The notes under the pieces are model-generated. The model searched no databases. It was given only the letters and a program-made list of their open reading frames with translations, and was not told the DNA's origin. A stretch of 58,572 bases of DNA, taken from assembly GCA_025357835.1 (NCBI GenBank), contig JANYLM010000014.1, forward strand, positions 1 to 58,572, written 5' to 3'. The translations under genes were made by a program, and so were the position numbers. Numbering within the stretch: the first letter of the stretch is position 1; the number at the start of each line of letters is the position of its first letter. This document shows, piece by piece, positions 8,259 through 16,506 of the stretch. The DNA is from Gammaproteobacteria bacterium. GTDB lineage: Bacteria > Pseudomonadota > Gammaproteobacteria > Steroidobacterales > Steroidobacteraceae.

Positions 8259-8630
8259 GTGATCATTGACCACATCGGCGTCGCCGTCAGCGACTACACC
8301 AAGAGCAAGGAATTCTACTGCCGCGCGCTCGCGCCTCTTGGTATCGAATTAGTGATGGAAGTGCAGGGGTGGGCGGGTCTCGGCAGGGGCGGAAAGCCCG
8401 AATTCTGGTTCGGTGGGAACGGGGAGAAGCAGAGCCCGATGCATATCGCTTTCGTCGCCGACAATCGCGATCAAGTCAGGGCATTTCATACGGCCGCCCT
8501 TGCTGCTGGAGGCACCGATAACGGCGCTCCGGGAATTCGCGAGATTTACCACCCCAATTATTTCGGCGCCTTCGTCCTAGGTCCGGACGGGCACAATGTA
8601 GAGGCGGTCTGCCATCGGCCGCAACCCTAG
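8259..8630 (+). CDS. VOC family (glyoxalase/dioxygenase-like) protein
   Basis: 123-residue vicinal-oxygen-chelate protein from a GTG start with TAGGAG just upstream. It begins IDHIGVAVSDYTKSKEFY with the metal-ligand His, has MHIAFVADNRDQV in the middle, and ends FGAFVLGPDGHNVEAV with the metal-ligand Glu. This is the YwbC-like single-domain type that forms dimers. The reaction is unknown; homologues range from lyases to antibiotic-binding proteins. It is nine bases from the thioesterase and probably co-transcribed. Confidence 0.87.
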   Translation: MIIDHIGVAVSDYTKSKEFYCRALAPLGIELVMEVQGWAGLGRGGKPEFWFGGNGEKQSPMHIAFVADNRDQVRAFHTAALAAGGTDNGAPGIREIYHPNYFGAFVLGPDGHNVEAVCHRPQP

Positions 8631-8663
8631 TTTCGTCGGGCATTCTGCTGAGACAGCCGCCAC

Positions 8664-9206
8664 ATGACGGAGTGCATAGCGCTGTTACGCGGCATCAATG
8701 TCGGACGCGCCAAACGCGTCGCCATGGCTGACTTGCGCGACCTGTTCGTCGATCTCGGCCACGAGAACGTGCGCACCCTGGTGAACAGCGGCAATGTGCT
8801 ATTCCGATGCTCTCGTCCCAATACCGCCAAGCTGGCACTCGCCGTCCGCAATGGGATAATCGACACCTGCGGTTTCTCCGTCGCTGTAACCGTGCTGACG
8901 ACGACGAATTTAGCGACCATCGTCCGCGAGAATCCGCTGCTGGATGTCGCCGTCGATCCCTCGAAACACCTGGTCGGGTTCGTCGCACAACCCAGTTCGC
9001 TTGTTCGACTGCGTCCGTTGATGCAGGAATCATGGGAACCCGATGCGCTTGCCATTGGCTCCCACGCCGCCTATTTGTGGTGTGCCGCCGGCGTGATCGA
9101 TAGCAAGTTATCCCAGGCGTTCGCCCGCCGGGCCGGAGAGACCGTCACCAGCCGAAATTGGACGACCGTCCTCAAATTACTTGCCGCGTCGAAAACGCCC
9201 TCCTAG
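8664..9206 (+). CDS. DUF1697 family protein
   Basis: 180-residue cytoplasmic protein with the DUF1697 N-terminal signature IALLRGINVGRAKRVAMADL followed by VRTLVNSGNVLF. Both are highly conserved in this family of unknown function. Length and start are typical. It ends the run of plus-strand accessory genes just before the tRNA. Confidence 0.88.
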   Translation: MTECIALLRGINVGRAKRVAMADLRDLFVDLGHENVRTLVNSGNVLFRCSRPNTAKLALAVRNGIIDTCGFSVAVTVLTTTNLATIVRENPLLDVAVDPSKHLVGFVAQPSSLVRLRPLMQESWEPDALAIGSHAAYLWCAAGVIDSKLSQAFARRAGETVTSRNWTTVLKLLAASKTPS

Positions 9207-9356
9207 GCGGCCCCCAGCCGCATACCATCGATGGCCCTCGGGAGCCGCTCGTCGATTCTGCAGCGAAGACCCCTGGCGTGCCTGTCAATAGCGGCGAAGA
9301 ATCAAGGGATGCTGGACGCCGCTCACCGGCGGCGAGTAGTATCGCCACCCCGTAAT

Positions 9357-9433
9357 GCGCCTGTAGCTCAGCTGGATAGAGTATCGGCCTCCGAAGCCGA
9401 GGGTCGTGGGTTCGAATCCCGCCGGGCGCACCA
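9357..9433 (+). tRNA. tRNA-Arg (anticodon CCG)
   Basis: A 77-nt cloverleaf with encoded CCA. The acceptor stem GCGCCTG pairs with CGGGCGC through one T-G pair. The D arm is AGCTCAGCTGGATAGAGT. The anticodon stem TCGGC/GCCGA encloses loop CTCCGAA, so the anticodon is CCG and reads CGG. The T arm is GTGGG TTCGAAT CCCGC. Fragments of this tRNA are copied just downstream in the repeat at 9484–9601. Confidence 0.97.
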
Positions 9434-9483
9434 ATTTACAAAAATCCAAACGACGCTGACTAGACCGAATCGCTAATTGATGG

Positions 9484-9601
9484 CAATTCGAACCCACGAC
9501 AGACAAAAGGAGGGTTCGACGACGCTGCGTAGCGGCGGCGATCGCCCTTTAGGGCGACCCCGAAGGGGCGAGGCGCGTAGCGCCGAGTAATCCCGCCGGG
9601 C
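9484..9601. repeat. tRNA-derived, multi-hairpin repeat downstream of tRNA-Arg
   Basis: Begins with ATTCGAACCCACGAC (9486–9500), a perfect inverted copy of the tRNA T arm at 9403–9417. It ends with AATCCCGCCGGGC (9589–9601), a direct copy of tRNA bases 9415–9427. Between them lie four short hairpins: CGCT/AGCG (9523–9534), CGCCCT/AGGGCG (9543–9556), CCCC/GGGG (9558–9568) and GGCGC/GCGCC (9572–9584). The rest of 9434–9773 has no supported gene. Confidence 0.7.
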
Positions 9602-9773
9602 CAGCGAGGGACACCAAGAACCATCAATCGAACAAGCCTTGCGTCAATCCACCGCGATTGGGCGGCCGGCTGCGCGGCGCATTGCTGGATGGAAGAAATT
9701 CCGGCATGGCTGAATGGATACTTCATCGCGACCTAGGTGCTCACACAGCCCATTATGTTCACTGTGCGCCGCC

Positions 9774-10160
9774 TCACCCCTCCGCCGCGTCGCGATACGC
9801 AGCTCGCCCCTTCTCCCAATCGCGGCCGTTGAATGGCTCCACGGACATCGATTCGATGGTATCGCTGTCGATGCAGCGCGCGTTCACGCTGACCCCGTCG
9901 GGATGCGAGCGCGGTATGTAGAACGATTTAACCCCGCAGGTGGAACAGAAAAAATGCTGCGCGACATGCGTGTTGAATGAATACGTCGTGAGCGCGTCGC
10001 GGCCGCTGATCAGCTTGAATCGATCGGCCGGTACGATCAAATGTAGATATCCGTGCTTGCTGCAGATGGAACAGTTGCAGTCCGCAACCTCGAGCTTCGC
10101 CGGCGCGAGCACTTCGAAGCGGACGCGACCGCAATGACAGCCGCCGCTGTGTGTAAGCAT
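9774..10160 (-). CDS. GFA/CENP-V family zinc protein (copy 3 of 3)
   Basis: 128 residues with zinc motifs GGCHCGRVRF near residue 7–16, CNCSICSKHG near 28–37 and FFCSTCGVKSFY near 69–80. The CSICSKHG and CGVKSFY forms are typical of canonical GFA proteins. Copy 1 shares the CSFCIKHG style, and copy 2 is more distant. It lies alone between the tRNA repeat and dsbA, on the dsbA strand, with about 30 bases separating it from the dsbA stop, so read-through transcription is possible. Confidence 0.88.
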   Translation of the reverse strand: MLTHSGGCHCGRVRFEVLAPAKLEVADCNCSICSKHGYLHLIVPADRFKLISGRDALTTYSFNTHVAQHFFCSTCGVKSFYIPRSHPDGVSVNARCIDSDTIESMSVEPFNGRDWEKGRAAYRDAAEG

Positions 10161-10189
10161 GCAACCCTTGCCGGCCCGCTCAGCCGGGC

Positions 10190-11104
10190 TTAGTGCTTGT
10201 GCTCTTGCGCGGCTAAATCGCCGACCAAGGACACCAAATGCTCTGCGCCATCGGCGCTGCGCACATCGGCGACGAATTTGCCGTTAACGACGAATGTCGG
10301 AACTCCGTCGATGCGATAGCGCTGTACCAGTTGGTCGGCTCTTTGCAGAGCGGTTTCCACGCCGAACGAGTGATATGCTTTTTTGAAGTCAGCTTCCGCA
10401 ATGCCGAACTTCTGCACGAACGCCGTTTGAATGCGCTCCGATTCCGCTGCGTTGCCCGGATTGCCGGCAATCAAGGGATTGCCGTTGACGTGGATTTCCT
10501 TGAATACTTCGCCATGCAACTGATCCAACTTGCCCAAGCTTTCCAGCGTGTAATACAACCGCGCCAGGGAGCGATGACCTTCGTTCCACATTACGTGCAC
10601 GCGCGAAAAGCTGACGTAGGCCGGCTTAGTTTTCTTCCATGATTCAACTAAGGGATCGATGGCCGAACAGTGCGGACAGGCGTACCAGAAGAACTCCAAC
10701 ACCTCGACTTGGCCCGAGGGAACATCGGTGGGTTGAGTGGGTACGAGCCGCGTGTAATTCACACCTTCCTGCCACAAGGTGGGGCCGCTCGTCGTGGCGG
10801 CGAAGGCCGTCGATGTCGAGGCTGCCACCGTTGAAGCGACCGCCGCCAGCAGCGGATTGTGCGCGCCGCTGTCGCTGGGCACATCTTCGACGGTTTCGGA
10901 ACCATCTTCGTTTATGCGCGTGATCTTCGACGGCAGATCCGACGCCTGCTCTGCCGCCCTTTGCTGAACGGCGGCGGCGCGTGCCGGCGCGGCAGTCGGC
11001 CCGGGTGTGACGGCGGGTGAGCGCTCATTGGCGGACTGTTGCTTGCCACACCCTGCGAGCGCGAGCGTCAGCCCGAGACACAACGCCCAGCGTGAAACGC
11101 GCAT
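10190..11104 (-). CDS. dsbA: DsbA-type thiol:disulfide interchange lipoprotein
   Basis: Periplasmic thioredoxin-fold oxidant that introduces disulfides into secreted proteins. A lipoprotein signal (LALAGC, lipidated Cys19) is followed by an unusually long low-complexity, Ala/Pro-rich linker of about 85 residues. The DsbA domain starts near 105, with active site CPHC at 143–146 in FFWYACPHC, and has the cis-proline loop DGVPTFVVNG near the C-terminus. It lies two bases after cytochrome c4 on the same strand, a pairing also seen in pseudomonads. The lipid anchor suggests inner- or outer-membrane tethering instead of a free periplasmic protein. Confidence 0.93.
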   Translation of the reverse strand: MRVSRWALCLGLTLALAGCGKQQSANERSPAVTPGPTAAPARAAAVQQRAAEQASDLPSKITRINEDGSETVEDVPSDSGAHNPLLAAVASTVAASTSTAFAATTSGPTLWQEGVNYTRLVPTQPTDVPSGQVEVLEFFWYACPHCSAIDPLVESWKKTKPAYVSFSRVHVMWNEGHRSLARLYYTLESLGKLDQLHGEVFKEIHVNGNPLIAGNPGNAAESERIQTAFVQKFGIAEADFKKAYHSFGVETALQRADQLVQRYRIDGVPTFVVNGKFVADVRSADGAEHLVSLVGDLAAQEHKH

Positions 11105-11106
11105 GG

Positions 11107-11715
11107 TTAGCGTATGCCCTGAAGGTATGACGCCAAATTGCGCATGTCGTCGGGCGAAAGGCGTTTGGCGATGGTCTGCATGATGCCGTTCGGACCAGTT
11201 TTGCGAGCGCCCGACGCATAGTCGTTCAATTGCTTCACCACATAGACCGATTGCTGGCCACGCAGCGCCGGAAATTTAGCGGGTTCGTTGCCGCGACCGG
11301 TCGGGCCATGACAGGCCATGCATGCTGGAATCGCGCGCGCAGCATCTCCTCCCCGGTACAGTTTTTCGCCCGCCTGCCAGTACGAGGGGTCCGCTTCCAG
11401 GCCGGTGTTGGTCAAACTATCGAAATATGCTCCCAAGTCGGCCATATCGTCCGCGCTCAAGGACGCGACGATCGGCATCATCACCGGATTGTTGCGTTTG
11501 CCTTCCTTGAAGTTCTTCAACTGCTCCGCGATGTAGTCCGCGCCGATGCCGGCGAGGCTAGGCCATTCGGCGTTGATGCTGTTGCCGTTGGCGCCATGAC
11601 AAGCCTGACAAACTAGGGCCTTGGTGGCGCCGGTTTCGACGCTGCCTGCGGCCAAGGCCGAGTTGCCGACGATCGCGCCTGTAATTGTTGCTGCGAGAAT
11701 CCAAAGCCACTTCAT
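11107..11715 (-). CDS. Cytochrome c4-type dihaem cytochrome
   Basis: Periplasmic electron carrier with a Sec signal peptide (MKWLWILAATITGAIVGNSALA) and two haem-binding motifs, CQACH and CMACH, each followed by a methionine-containing axial-ligand region (PVMMP and GIMQ). The two-lobed arrangement in about 200 residues is typical of c4, which feeds terminal oxidases such as cbb3. ATG 11715 is preferred over an upstream GTG at 11733 because the signal peptide begins there. It leads a two-gene unit with dsbA and is divergent from engB. Confidence 0.92.
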   Translation of the reverse strand: MKWLWILAATITGAIVGNSALAAGSVETGATKALVCQACHGANGNSINAEWPSLAGIGADYIAEQLKNFKEGKRNNPVMMPIVASLSADDMADLGAYFDSLTNTGLEADPSYWQAGEKLYRGGDAARAIPACMACHGPTGRGNEPAKFPALRGQQSVYVVKQLNDYASGARKTGPNGIMQTIAKRLSPDDMRNLASYLQGIR

Positions 11716-11800
11716 GATCGCCTGACACCCCACTGTAAGAAAAAACTGCGCGACTCTAAATTGTACACTAGAGTCAATAATTTGCGTTCAAGCGGCGGCC

Positions 11801-12391
11801 ATGTCGACCTATCCTAATGTGAAATTCCTGACCAGTGCGGCCGAAGTGCATCAACTCGCCCCGGATTTGGGCAGAGAAATCGCCTTTGCGGGACGCTCGA
11901 ACTCCGGCAAATCGACCGCCATTAACGCCATCACGCAACGTTCGGGTCTTGCACGAGTCAGTCGCACCCCGGGCCGAACGCAGCTCATTAATTTCTTCGA
12001 ACTGGCGCCCGACCGTCGTCTGGTGGACCTGCCGGGTTATGGATTTGCGAAGGTGCCTGAACGAGTGCGTCTGCATTGGCTGCAATTGATGGAACAATAC
12101 TTCAACGTGCGCGAATCGCTGGTCGGGCTGGTTTTGATCGTCGACAGCCGCAGAGGCCTGAATCCCCAAGATGCGGGCATGCTCGAGTGGGTGCTTGCCA
12201 GGGATCGTTTGGCCCATATCCTGCTGACCAAGGCGGACAAGCTGAACCGGCGCGACTCAGACCGCGTTTTTCGCGAGACCAAAGCGGCATGCTCCGATAC
12301 GGCGGTAACGGTGCAGTTGTTTTCAGCACATGCAAAACAAGGATTTGAAGAGGCGCGCCAGGTGCTGGACGGCTGGCTGGCCGGGCCATAA
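11801..12391 (+). CDS. engB: Ribosome biogenesis GTPase EngB (YihA/YsxC)
   Basis: Essential small GTPase for 50S subunit maturation. GTPase motifs occur in order: G1 GRSNSGKST near residues 31–39, G2 region SRTPGRTQ, G3 DLPGYG, G4 TKAD and G5 SAHAKQG. The 196-residue length is normal. ATG 11801 gives the family N-terminus. Its TAA stop coincides with the T-tract of the minus-strand terminator at 12390–12430. The neighbourhood c4–engB–polA is conserved across gammaproteobacteria. Confidence 0.95.
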   Translation: MSTYPNVKFLTSAAEVHQLAPDLGREIAFAGRSNSGKSTAINAITQRSGLARVSRTPGRTQLINFFELAPDRRLVDLPGYGFAKVPERVRLHWLQLMEQYFNVRESLVGLVLIVDSRRGLNPQDAGMLEWVLARDRLAHILLTKADKLNRRDSDRVFRETKAACSDTAVTVQLFSAHAKQGFEEARQVLDGWLAGP

Positions 12392-12430
12392 AAAAGGCCC
12401 CGGTGGTTACTCGAGAGTAGCCACCGAGGC
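12390..12430 (-). terminator. Intrinsic terminator of the sRNA (and backstop for polA)
   Basis: The minus strand reads a 15-bp stem with one mismatch (12397–12430 arms around CTCG), followed by CTTTTTTAT. The T-run overlaps the engB stop codon. No T-run follows on the plus strand, so it works for minus-strand transcripts only: the sRNA and any polA read-through. Confidence 0.85.
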
Positions 12431-12507
12431 AGACCAACCCGGCATGGGGATGACAAACCGGGTCATTCCCGCTCAGGGAGAAGAGCGGGGAGCGTCTTAC
12501 TCGCTCA
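12390..12507 (-). ncRNA. Candidate Spot 42/ErsA-position small RNA with C-rich loops
   Basis: A roughly 118-nt transcript is predicted on the minus strand in the polA–engB gap, running from about 12505–12508 to the T-tract at 12390–12395. The 5' part can fold as hairpin CCCGCTC/GAGCGGG (12468–12489) with loop TTCTCCCT. A second hairpin, ACCCGG/CCGGGT (12437–12463), has a loop containing CATCCCCATG, and a strong terminator hairpin follows. Exposed C-rich loops of this kind pair with Shine-Dalgarno G-rich sites in other sRNAs. Spot 42 in enterobacteria and ErsA in Pseudomonas occupy the same gene gap, as does sX13 in Xanthomonas as I recall it. No coding frame is supported here. Homology itself was not tested. 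Confidence 0.72.
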
Positions 12508-12512
12508 CTAGG

Positions 12513-12540
12513 TTAGATGGGGACACCTCCCAAAAGTTCC
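12513..12540 (-). promoter_or_regulatory. Sigma-E (RpoE/AlgU) type promoter for the sRNA
   Basis: On the minus strand GGAACTT (12540–12534) is followed after exactly 16 bases by TCTAA (12517–12513), close to the ECF sigma-E consensus. Transcription would begin about seven bases downstream, near 12506, directly at the first nucleotides of the folded RNA. Known ErsA is controlled by the pseudomonad sigma-E homologue, which fits. Confidence 0.65.
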
Positions 12541-12751
12541 AGCCCCCGCAGCAGCATTTTTTTTCGATGCGCCTTGTTCTGGCACTTATGGCTATAACTG
12601 GCTGAATATCGGCATATTCTGCGCCGAAAGCCTTAGAGCGGGGGGCTGAGTTCGCGCCGCAGCGTCCGCGCCTGTCCTACGGGACCCGGGTGCTTGTCCT
12701 ACGTGGCCTACAAGACAAGACTGCTGCGTTGCCCAATGGTAGCAGCGGCTT

Positions 12752-15487
12752 TCAGTGCGCTTGGTCCCAGTTGCGTCCAACACCTACGTCGACCTTGAGT
12801 GGCACCGCGAGTTTCGCCGCTTGCGCCATGTGGGTACGCAGCTTTCCTACGATGCCCTCGACGGCCTCATCTGCCACCTCGAGGACCAGTTCGTCATGCA
12901 CCTGCATGATGAGCCGTGCCGGCTCCCGCGACTGCTGCAGCCAGGCATCCACACTGATCATGGCGCGCTTTATGATGTCGGCGGCCGTTCCTTGCATGGG
13001 CGCGTTGATGGCACTGCGTTCGGCATACTGGCGCAGCGCTTGGTTGCGCGATTGAATCTCCGGCAGGTACAGGCGCCGCCCGAACACCGTTTCCACGAAT
13101 CCGGCTTCACGCGCCTGGCGGCGGGTCTCCTCCATGTAACGCTTCACGCCCGGATAGCGTTCGAAGTAAAGGTCCATGTATTTCTGTGCGTCGCCTCGAC
13201 TTATCCCGAGCTGGCGGGCGAGTCCGAATGCCGACATCCCGTACATCAAGCCAAAATTGATGGCCTTGGCTGATCGGCGCTGATCGGCGCTGACGGCATC
13301 CAGCGGAGTGGCAAACACCTCGGCGGCGGTCGCCTGATGGACGTCGCGATCTTCGGCAAAGGCCTGCAGCAGACTCGCGTCGCCTGACAGGTGCGCCATG
13401 ATGCGCAATTCGATTTGGGAATAATCGGCGGCGACCAAGGAGTGATTGGGCGGCGCTATGAAGGCCTGCCGAATACGCCGCCCTTCTTGGGTGCGGATCG
13501 GTATGTTTTGCAAATTCGGGTCCGTCGACGACAGCCTGCCGGTGGCGGCGACCGCCTGGTGGTACGAGGTATGGATTCGCCCCGTGGTCGGATCGATTTG
13601 CTCGGGGAGTTTGTCGGTGTAGGTCGATTTGAGCTTTGCGATGCCACGATACTCAAGTATCAATTTAGGTAGGGGATAGGTCGCGGCAAGCTCTTCGAGC
13701 ACGTCCTCCGCCGTCGAAGGCTGACCGGTCGGGGTTTTGCGCACCACCGGAATGCCCAGCTTGCCGAACAAAAGCTCCTGCAATTGCTTCGGTGAATCTA
13801 CATTGAACACGCCGCCCGCCTCGGCGTGGGCTTGGTGCTGCAGCTCCAGCATGCGCGCCGCCAGTTCGGAACTCTGAATCTTGAGCAGGTCACGATCCAC
13901 GAGTACGCCCGCGCGTTCCATGCGGTACAACACCGGCACCAGTGGTTGTTCGATGGTTTCGTAGACTGCTTTCAAAGTCGGCAAGGCTTCTATTTGCGGC
14001 CACAGAGCCAGATGCAGCTGCAGCGTGACATCCGCATCCTCGGCGGAGTACTCGGCGGCGCGATCCACGTCCACCTGATTGAAGGTGATTTGCTTCGCGC
14101 CTTTGCCCGCGACATCTTCGAAATGTATGGTCTTGATGCCGAGATATTTCTCCGCCGTCGAGTCCATATCATGGCGAGTCGCAACGCTGTTGAGAACGTA
14201 CGACTCAAGCATGGAATCGAACCGCTGTCCCGTGAGCGCGATACCGTAGTTAGCAAGAACATGGGCGTCGTACTTCAGGTGGTGCCCCAGCTTGGGCCGG
14301 GCGGGGTCCTCGAGCAGAGGTTTGAATGCCGCAAGCACTTTCTCCCGATCGAGTTGCTGCGGAGCCCCCGCGTAATCATGGCCAAGCGGCAGGTATGCCG
14401 CTTCCCCCGGGGTGACCGCGAAGGACAGGCCGACGATGCGTGCCTGCATGTAATCGAGGCTATCGGTTTCAGTGTCGAAGGACATAAGCGGTGCGGCGGC
14501 TAGCTTCACGAGCCACGCATCCAATGCCTCTTGGGAAACAATCTTGTGATAGTCGCGCGCGATGACCGGGGTTGCGGCAATCGCAGCGGCATCGGTGGCT
14601 ACAGAACTCGAATTCGCCTCGGCCTGCGCGGCCGCCTCCGACCCCAGGGCCTTGAGCAGCGCTCGCAATTCCAGTTGCGTGTACAGTTCTCGCAGCCGTG
14701 AAACGTCGGGTGCTGCGGCGGCAAGTCCATCCGCATTCACATCCAAGTTGACTGCTGTGTCGATGGTGGCAAGTTTGCGTGACAGCTCGAGTATCGCGTG
14801 CTCGTTGCGCAAATTCTCGCCCACCTTGCCGCCGATGTCGGCGGCGTGAGCGATAAGCTCATCAAGGCTTCCATATTGATTGAGCCACTTGGCCGCGGTT
14901 TTGGGACCCACGCCGGTGATTCCGGGAATGTTGTCCGAACTGTCGCCGACCAGCGCAAGGTAGTCGATGATCTGCTCGGGAAACACGTCGAATTTCGCCT
15001 TGACGCCGTCGCGATCCAGCCGCGTGTTGCTCATGGTGTTGATCAGACCCACCTGCGGACCCACCAGCTGTGCCATGTCTTTGTCGCCGGTCGAAATCAG
15101 CACCTCAAAGCCCGCCGCGGCGCCCTGTTTCGCCAGGGTGCCGATCACATCGTCTGCCTCCACCCCGGGCACGCGCAACAACGGCAGCCCCATGGCGGCA
15201 ACCGTGTCGTACAAGGGCTGAACCTGCGATCGCATGTCATCGGGCATGGGGGGGCGATGCGCCTTGTACTGCTCGAACAGATCGTCTCTAAACGTCCGGC
15301 CGGGCGCATCGAACACTACGGCGATGCGATCGGGGGACTCTTCCTTGACCATCTTGTTCAGCATATTGAGCACGCCCAAGACCGCCCCGGTCGGCTGGCC
15401 TTTGGAGTTGCTGAGCGGCGGCAGCGCATGGAAGGCCCGGTACAGATAGCCCGAGCCATCGACCAAAATGAGTTTGCGTGCGCTCAT
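12752..15487 (-). CDS. polA: DNA polymerase I
   Basis: 911-residue repair and Okazaki-fragment polymerase with all three domains. The N-terminal 5'-3' exonuclease (about 1–290) has DGSGYLYRAFHA and GVEADDVIGT. The 3'-5' proofreading domain (about 310–510) keeps the DxE motif in FDTETDSLD, so proofreading should be active. The polymerase domain has motif A DYSQIELRIMAHLSGD, motif B KAINFGLMYGMS and motif C VHDELVLEV. Length is slightly below the E. coli enzyme. The lptM gene lies 19 bases upstream on the same strand. Several long plus-strand frames across this gene are antisense shadows. Confidence 0.98.
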   Translation of the reverse strand: MSARKLILVDGSGYLYRAFHALPPLSNSKGQPTGAVLGVLNMLNKMVKEESPDRIAVVFDAPGRTFRDDLFEQYKAHRPPMPDDMRSQVQPLYDTVAAMGLPLLRVPGVEADDVIGTLAKQGAAAGFEVLISTGDKDMAQLVGPQVGLINTMSNTRLDRDGVKAKFDVFPEQIIDYLALVGDSSDNIPGITGVGPKTAAKWLNQYGSLDELIAHAADIGGKVGENLRNEHAILELSRKLATIDTAVNLDVNADGLAAAAPDVSRLRELYTQLELRALLKALGSEAAAQAEANSSSVATDAAAIAATPVIARDYHKIVSQEALDAWLVKLAAAPLMSFDTETDSLDYMQARIVGLSFAVTPGEAAYLPLGHDYAGAPQQLDREKVLAAFKPLLEDPARPKLGHHLKYDAHVLANYGIALTGQRFDSMLESYVLNSVATRHDMDSTAEKYLGIKTIHFEDVAGKGAKQITFNQVDVDRAAEYSAEDADVTLQLHLALWPQIEALPTLKAVYETIEQPLVPVLYRMERAGVLVDRDLLKIQSSELAARMLELQHQAHAEAGGVFNVDSPKQLQELLFGKLGIPVVRKTPTGQPSTAEDVLEELAATYPLPKLILEYRGIAKLKSTYTDKLPEQIDPTTGRIHTSYHQAVAATGRLSSTDPNLQNIPIRTQEGRRIRQAFIAPPNHSLVAADYSQIELRIMAHLSGDASLLQAFAEDRDVHQATAAEVFATPLDAVSADQRRSAKAINFGLMYGMSAFGLARQLGISRGDAQKYMDLYFERYPGVKRYMEETRRQAREAGFVETVFGRRLYLPEIQSRNQALRQYAERSAINAPMQGTAADIIKRAMISVDAWLQQSREPARLIMQVHDELVLEVADEAVEGIVGKLRTHMAQAAKLAVPLKVDVGVGRNWDQAH

Positions 15488-15506
15488 GAACTGCAGCTCG
15501 CCCCAA

Positions 15507-15698
15507 TCAGGGCTTCGGCGTGTCCGCGCCGGAACCGGTTGCCGCTGACGCAGGGGCTGCTACTGGCGCCGGTGCGCGCTGGCTGGGCTGCGCTTTCTTG
15601 TGCTTAGGGGCGTCCGGCAGCAACAGCGGGCCTTTTTGACCGCATCCGACGGCAATTCCGGCCAGACACACGAGGACCAACAGGCGCGCGATTTTCAT
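15507..15698 (-). CDS. lptM: LptM/YifL-type small outer-membrane lipoprotein
   Basis: 63-residue lipoprotein. A signal peptide ends at VGC, and the mature N-terminus CGQKGPLLLP is the hallmark of LptM (formerly YifL), which helps the LptD–LptE lipopolysaccharide translocon mature. A Lys/Pro/Ala-rich tail follows. Start ATG 15698 was chosen because the signal peptide begins MKIARLLVLV; the frame extends upstream without support. In many proteobacteria lptM precedes lysA; here it precedes polA. Confidence 0.82.
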   Translation of the reverse strand: MKIARLLVLVCLAGIAVGCGQKGPLLLPDAPKHKKAQPSQRAPAPVAAPASAATGSGADTPKP

Positions 15699-15795
15699 GC
15701 GGCAAGTATACCGCGTGCCATAACCCGACAGTTTGACCGGAACTTCCAACGCCGCCAGTCTGTCCGAAATTACAGTCAGTCATTTGGAGATATTG

Positions 15796-16416
15796 ATGAG
15801 GCGGATTTCAAGGTCCCTGCCGGCTATCCTCGCGATCGGCGCGTGCGCGGCTTCGACGGCGGCTCTGGCGGACAATCCGGTGGGGTTCTACCTCGGTGCG
15901 GGCGTGGGTTATTCCACGGTCCGGAGCGACGATTCTGCCTATGGGCTACCCGGGTATTTCAATGATCATCAAACGGCGTGGAAGCTGATCGCCGGGGTGC
16001 GGCCGATCTCCATCGTGGGCGCAGAATTCGAGTATATCGACTTTGGCCAGCCCAGTAACCGTAATGGCTACTACAATACCAATTACTACGGCACCGAGTC
16101 CCACCCGCGTGCGGCGGCCTTGTTCGGCATAGGCTATCTGCCCATCCCGATACCGTTCTTTGATTTCTATGGCAAGGCGGGGGTGGCGCGGCTGAAAACG
16201 GATGTCACCACCATCGTGGCGAACTGTCCCGCGGGCGCCGCTTGCCTCGTGCCTCCGACAATCTACCGTCGCGACCAGTCCAACAATAAGTTGGCCTATG
16301 GCTTGGGTGTGCAATCCAGGGCATGGGGAATCGGATTCCGCGCCGAATACGAGCGCATCAGCTCCAGCTACGGCGATCCCGATGCGCTCACGGTCAGCGC
16401 CACATGGACGTTCTAG
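15796..16416 (+). CDS. Outer-membrane beta-barrel protein
   Basis: 206 residues beginning with a signal peptide cleaved after ALA, then GFYLGAGVGYSTV and alternating aromatic strands typical of an eight-stranded OmpA/OmpX-like barrel. It ends in the outer-membrane signature TWTF. A Cys pair (NCPAGAACL) sits in one predicted loop. ATG 15796 follows TTGGAGAT, a good ribosome site. No ligand can be named. Confidence 0.8.
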   Translation: MRRISRSLPAILAIGACAASTAALADNPVGFYLGAGVGYSTVRSDDSAYGLPGYFNDHQTAWKLIAGVRPISIVGAEFEYIDFGQPSNRNGYYNTNYYGTESHPRAAALFGIGYLPIPIPFFDFYGKAGVARLKTDVTTIVANCPAGAACLVPPTIYRRDQSNNKLAYGLGVQSRAWGIGFRAEYERISSSYGDPDALTVSATWTF

Positions 16417-16506
16417 CGATGCGGCGCTTTCGCATCAAGTTAGGATAGAGCGGCTCGCGGCGTGGGCCCGTCGCGCAATAGGGCGCGGGCCTCTATACTC
16501 GCGCCC

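Noticed and set aside
9285..9506. Minus-strand frame with VRPAGFEPTTLGFGGRYSI
   Set aside because: This is the antisense translation of the tRNA-Arg gene, a common false protein.
9460..9726. Minus-strand 88-codon frame after the tRNA
   Set aside because: It runs through the tRNA-derived hairpin repeat and has no family motif.
12541..12563. Plus-strand terminator at the TTTTTTTT near 12558
   Set aside because: The T-run has no stable GC stem before it.
12592..12783. Minus-strand 63-codon frame between polA and the sRNA
   Set aside because: It overlaps the polA 3' end in another frame and has no ribosome site.
13826..15607. Long plus-strand frames across polA
   Set aside because: They are antisense to polA's conserved domains and show no motifs of their own.
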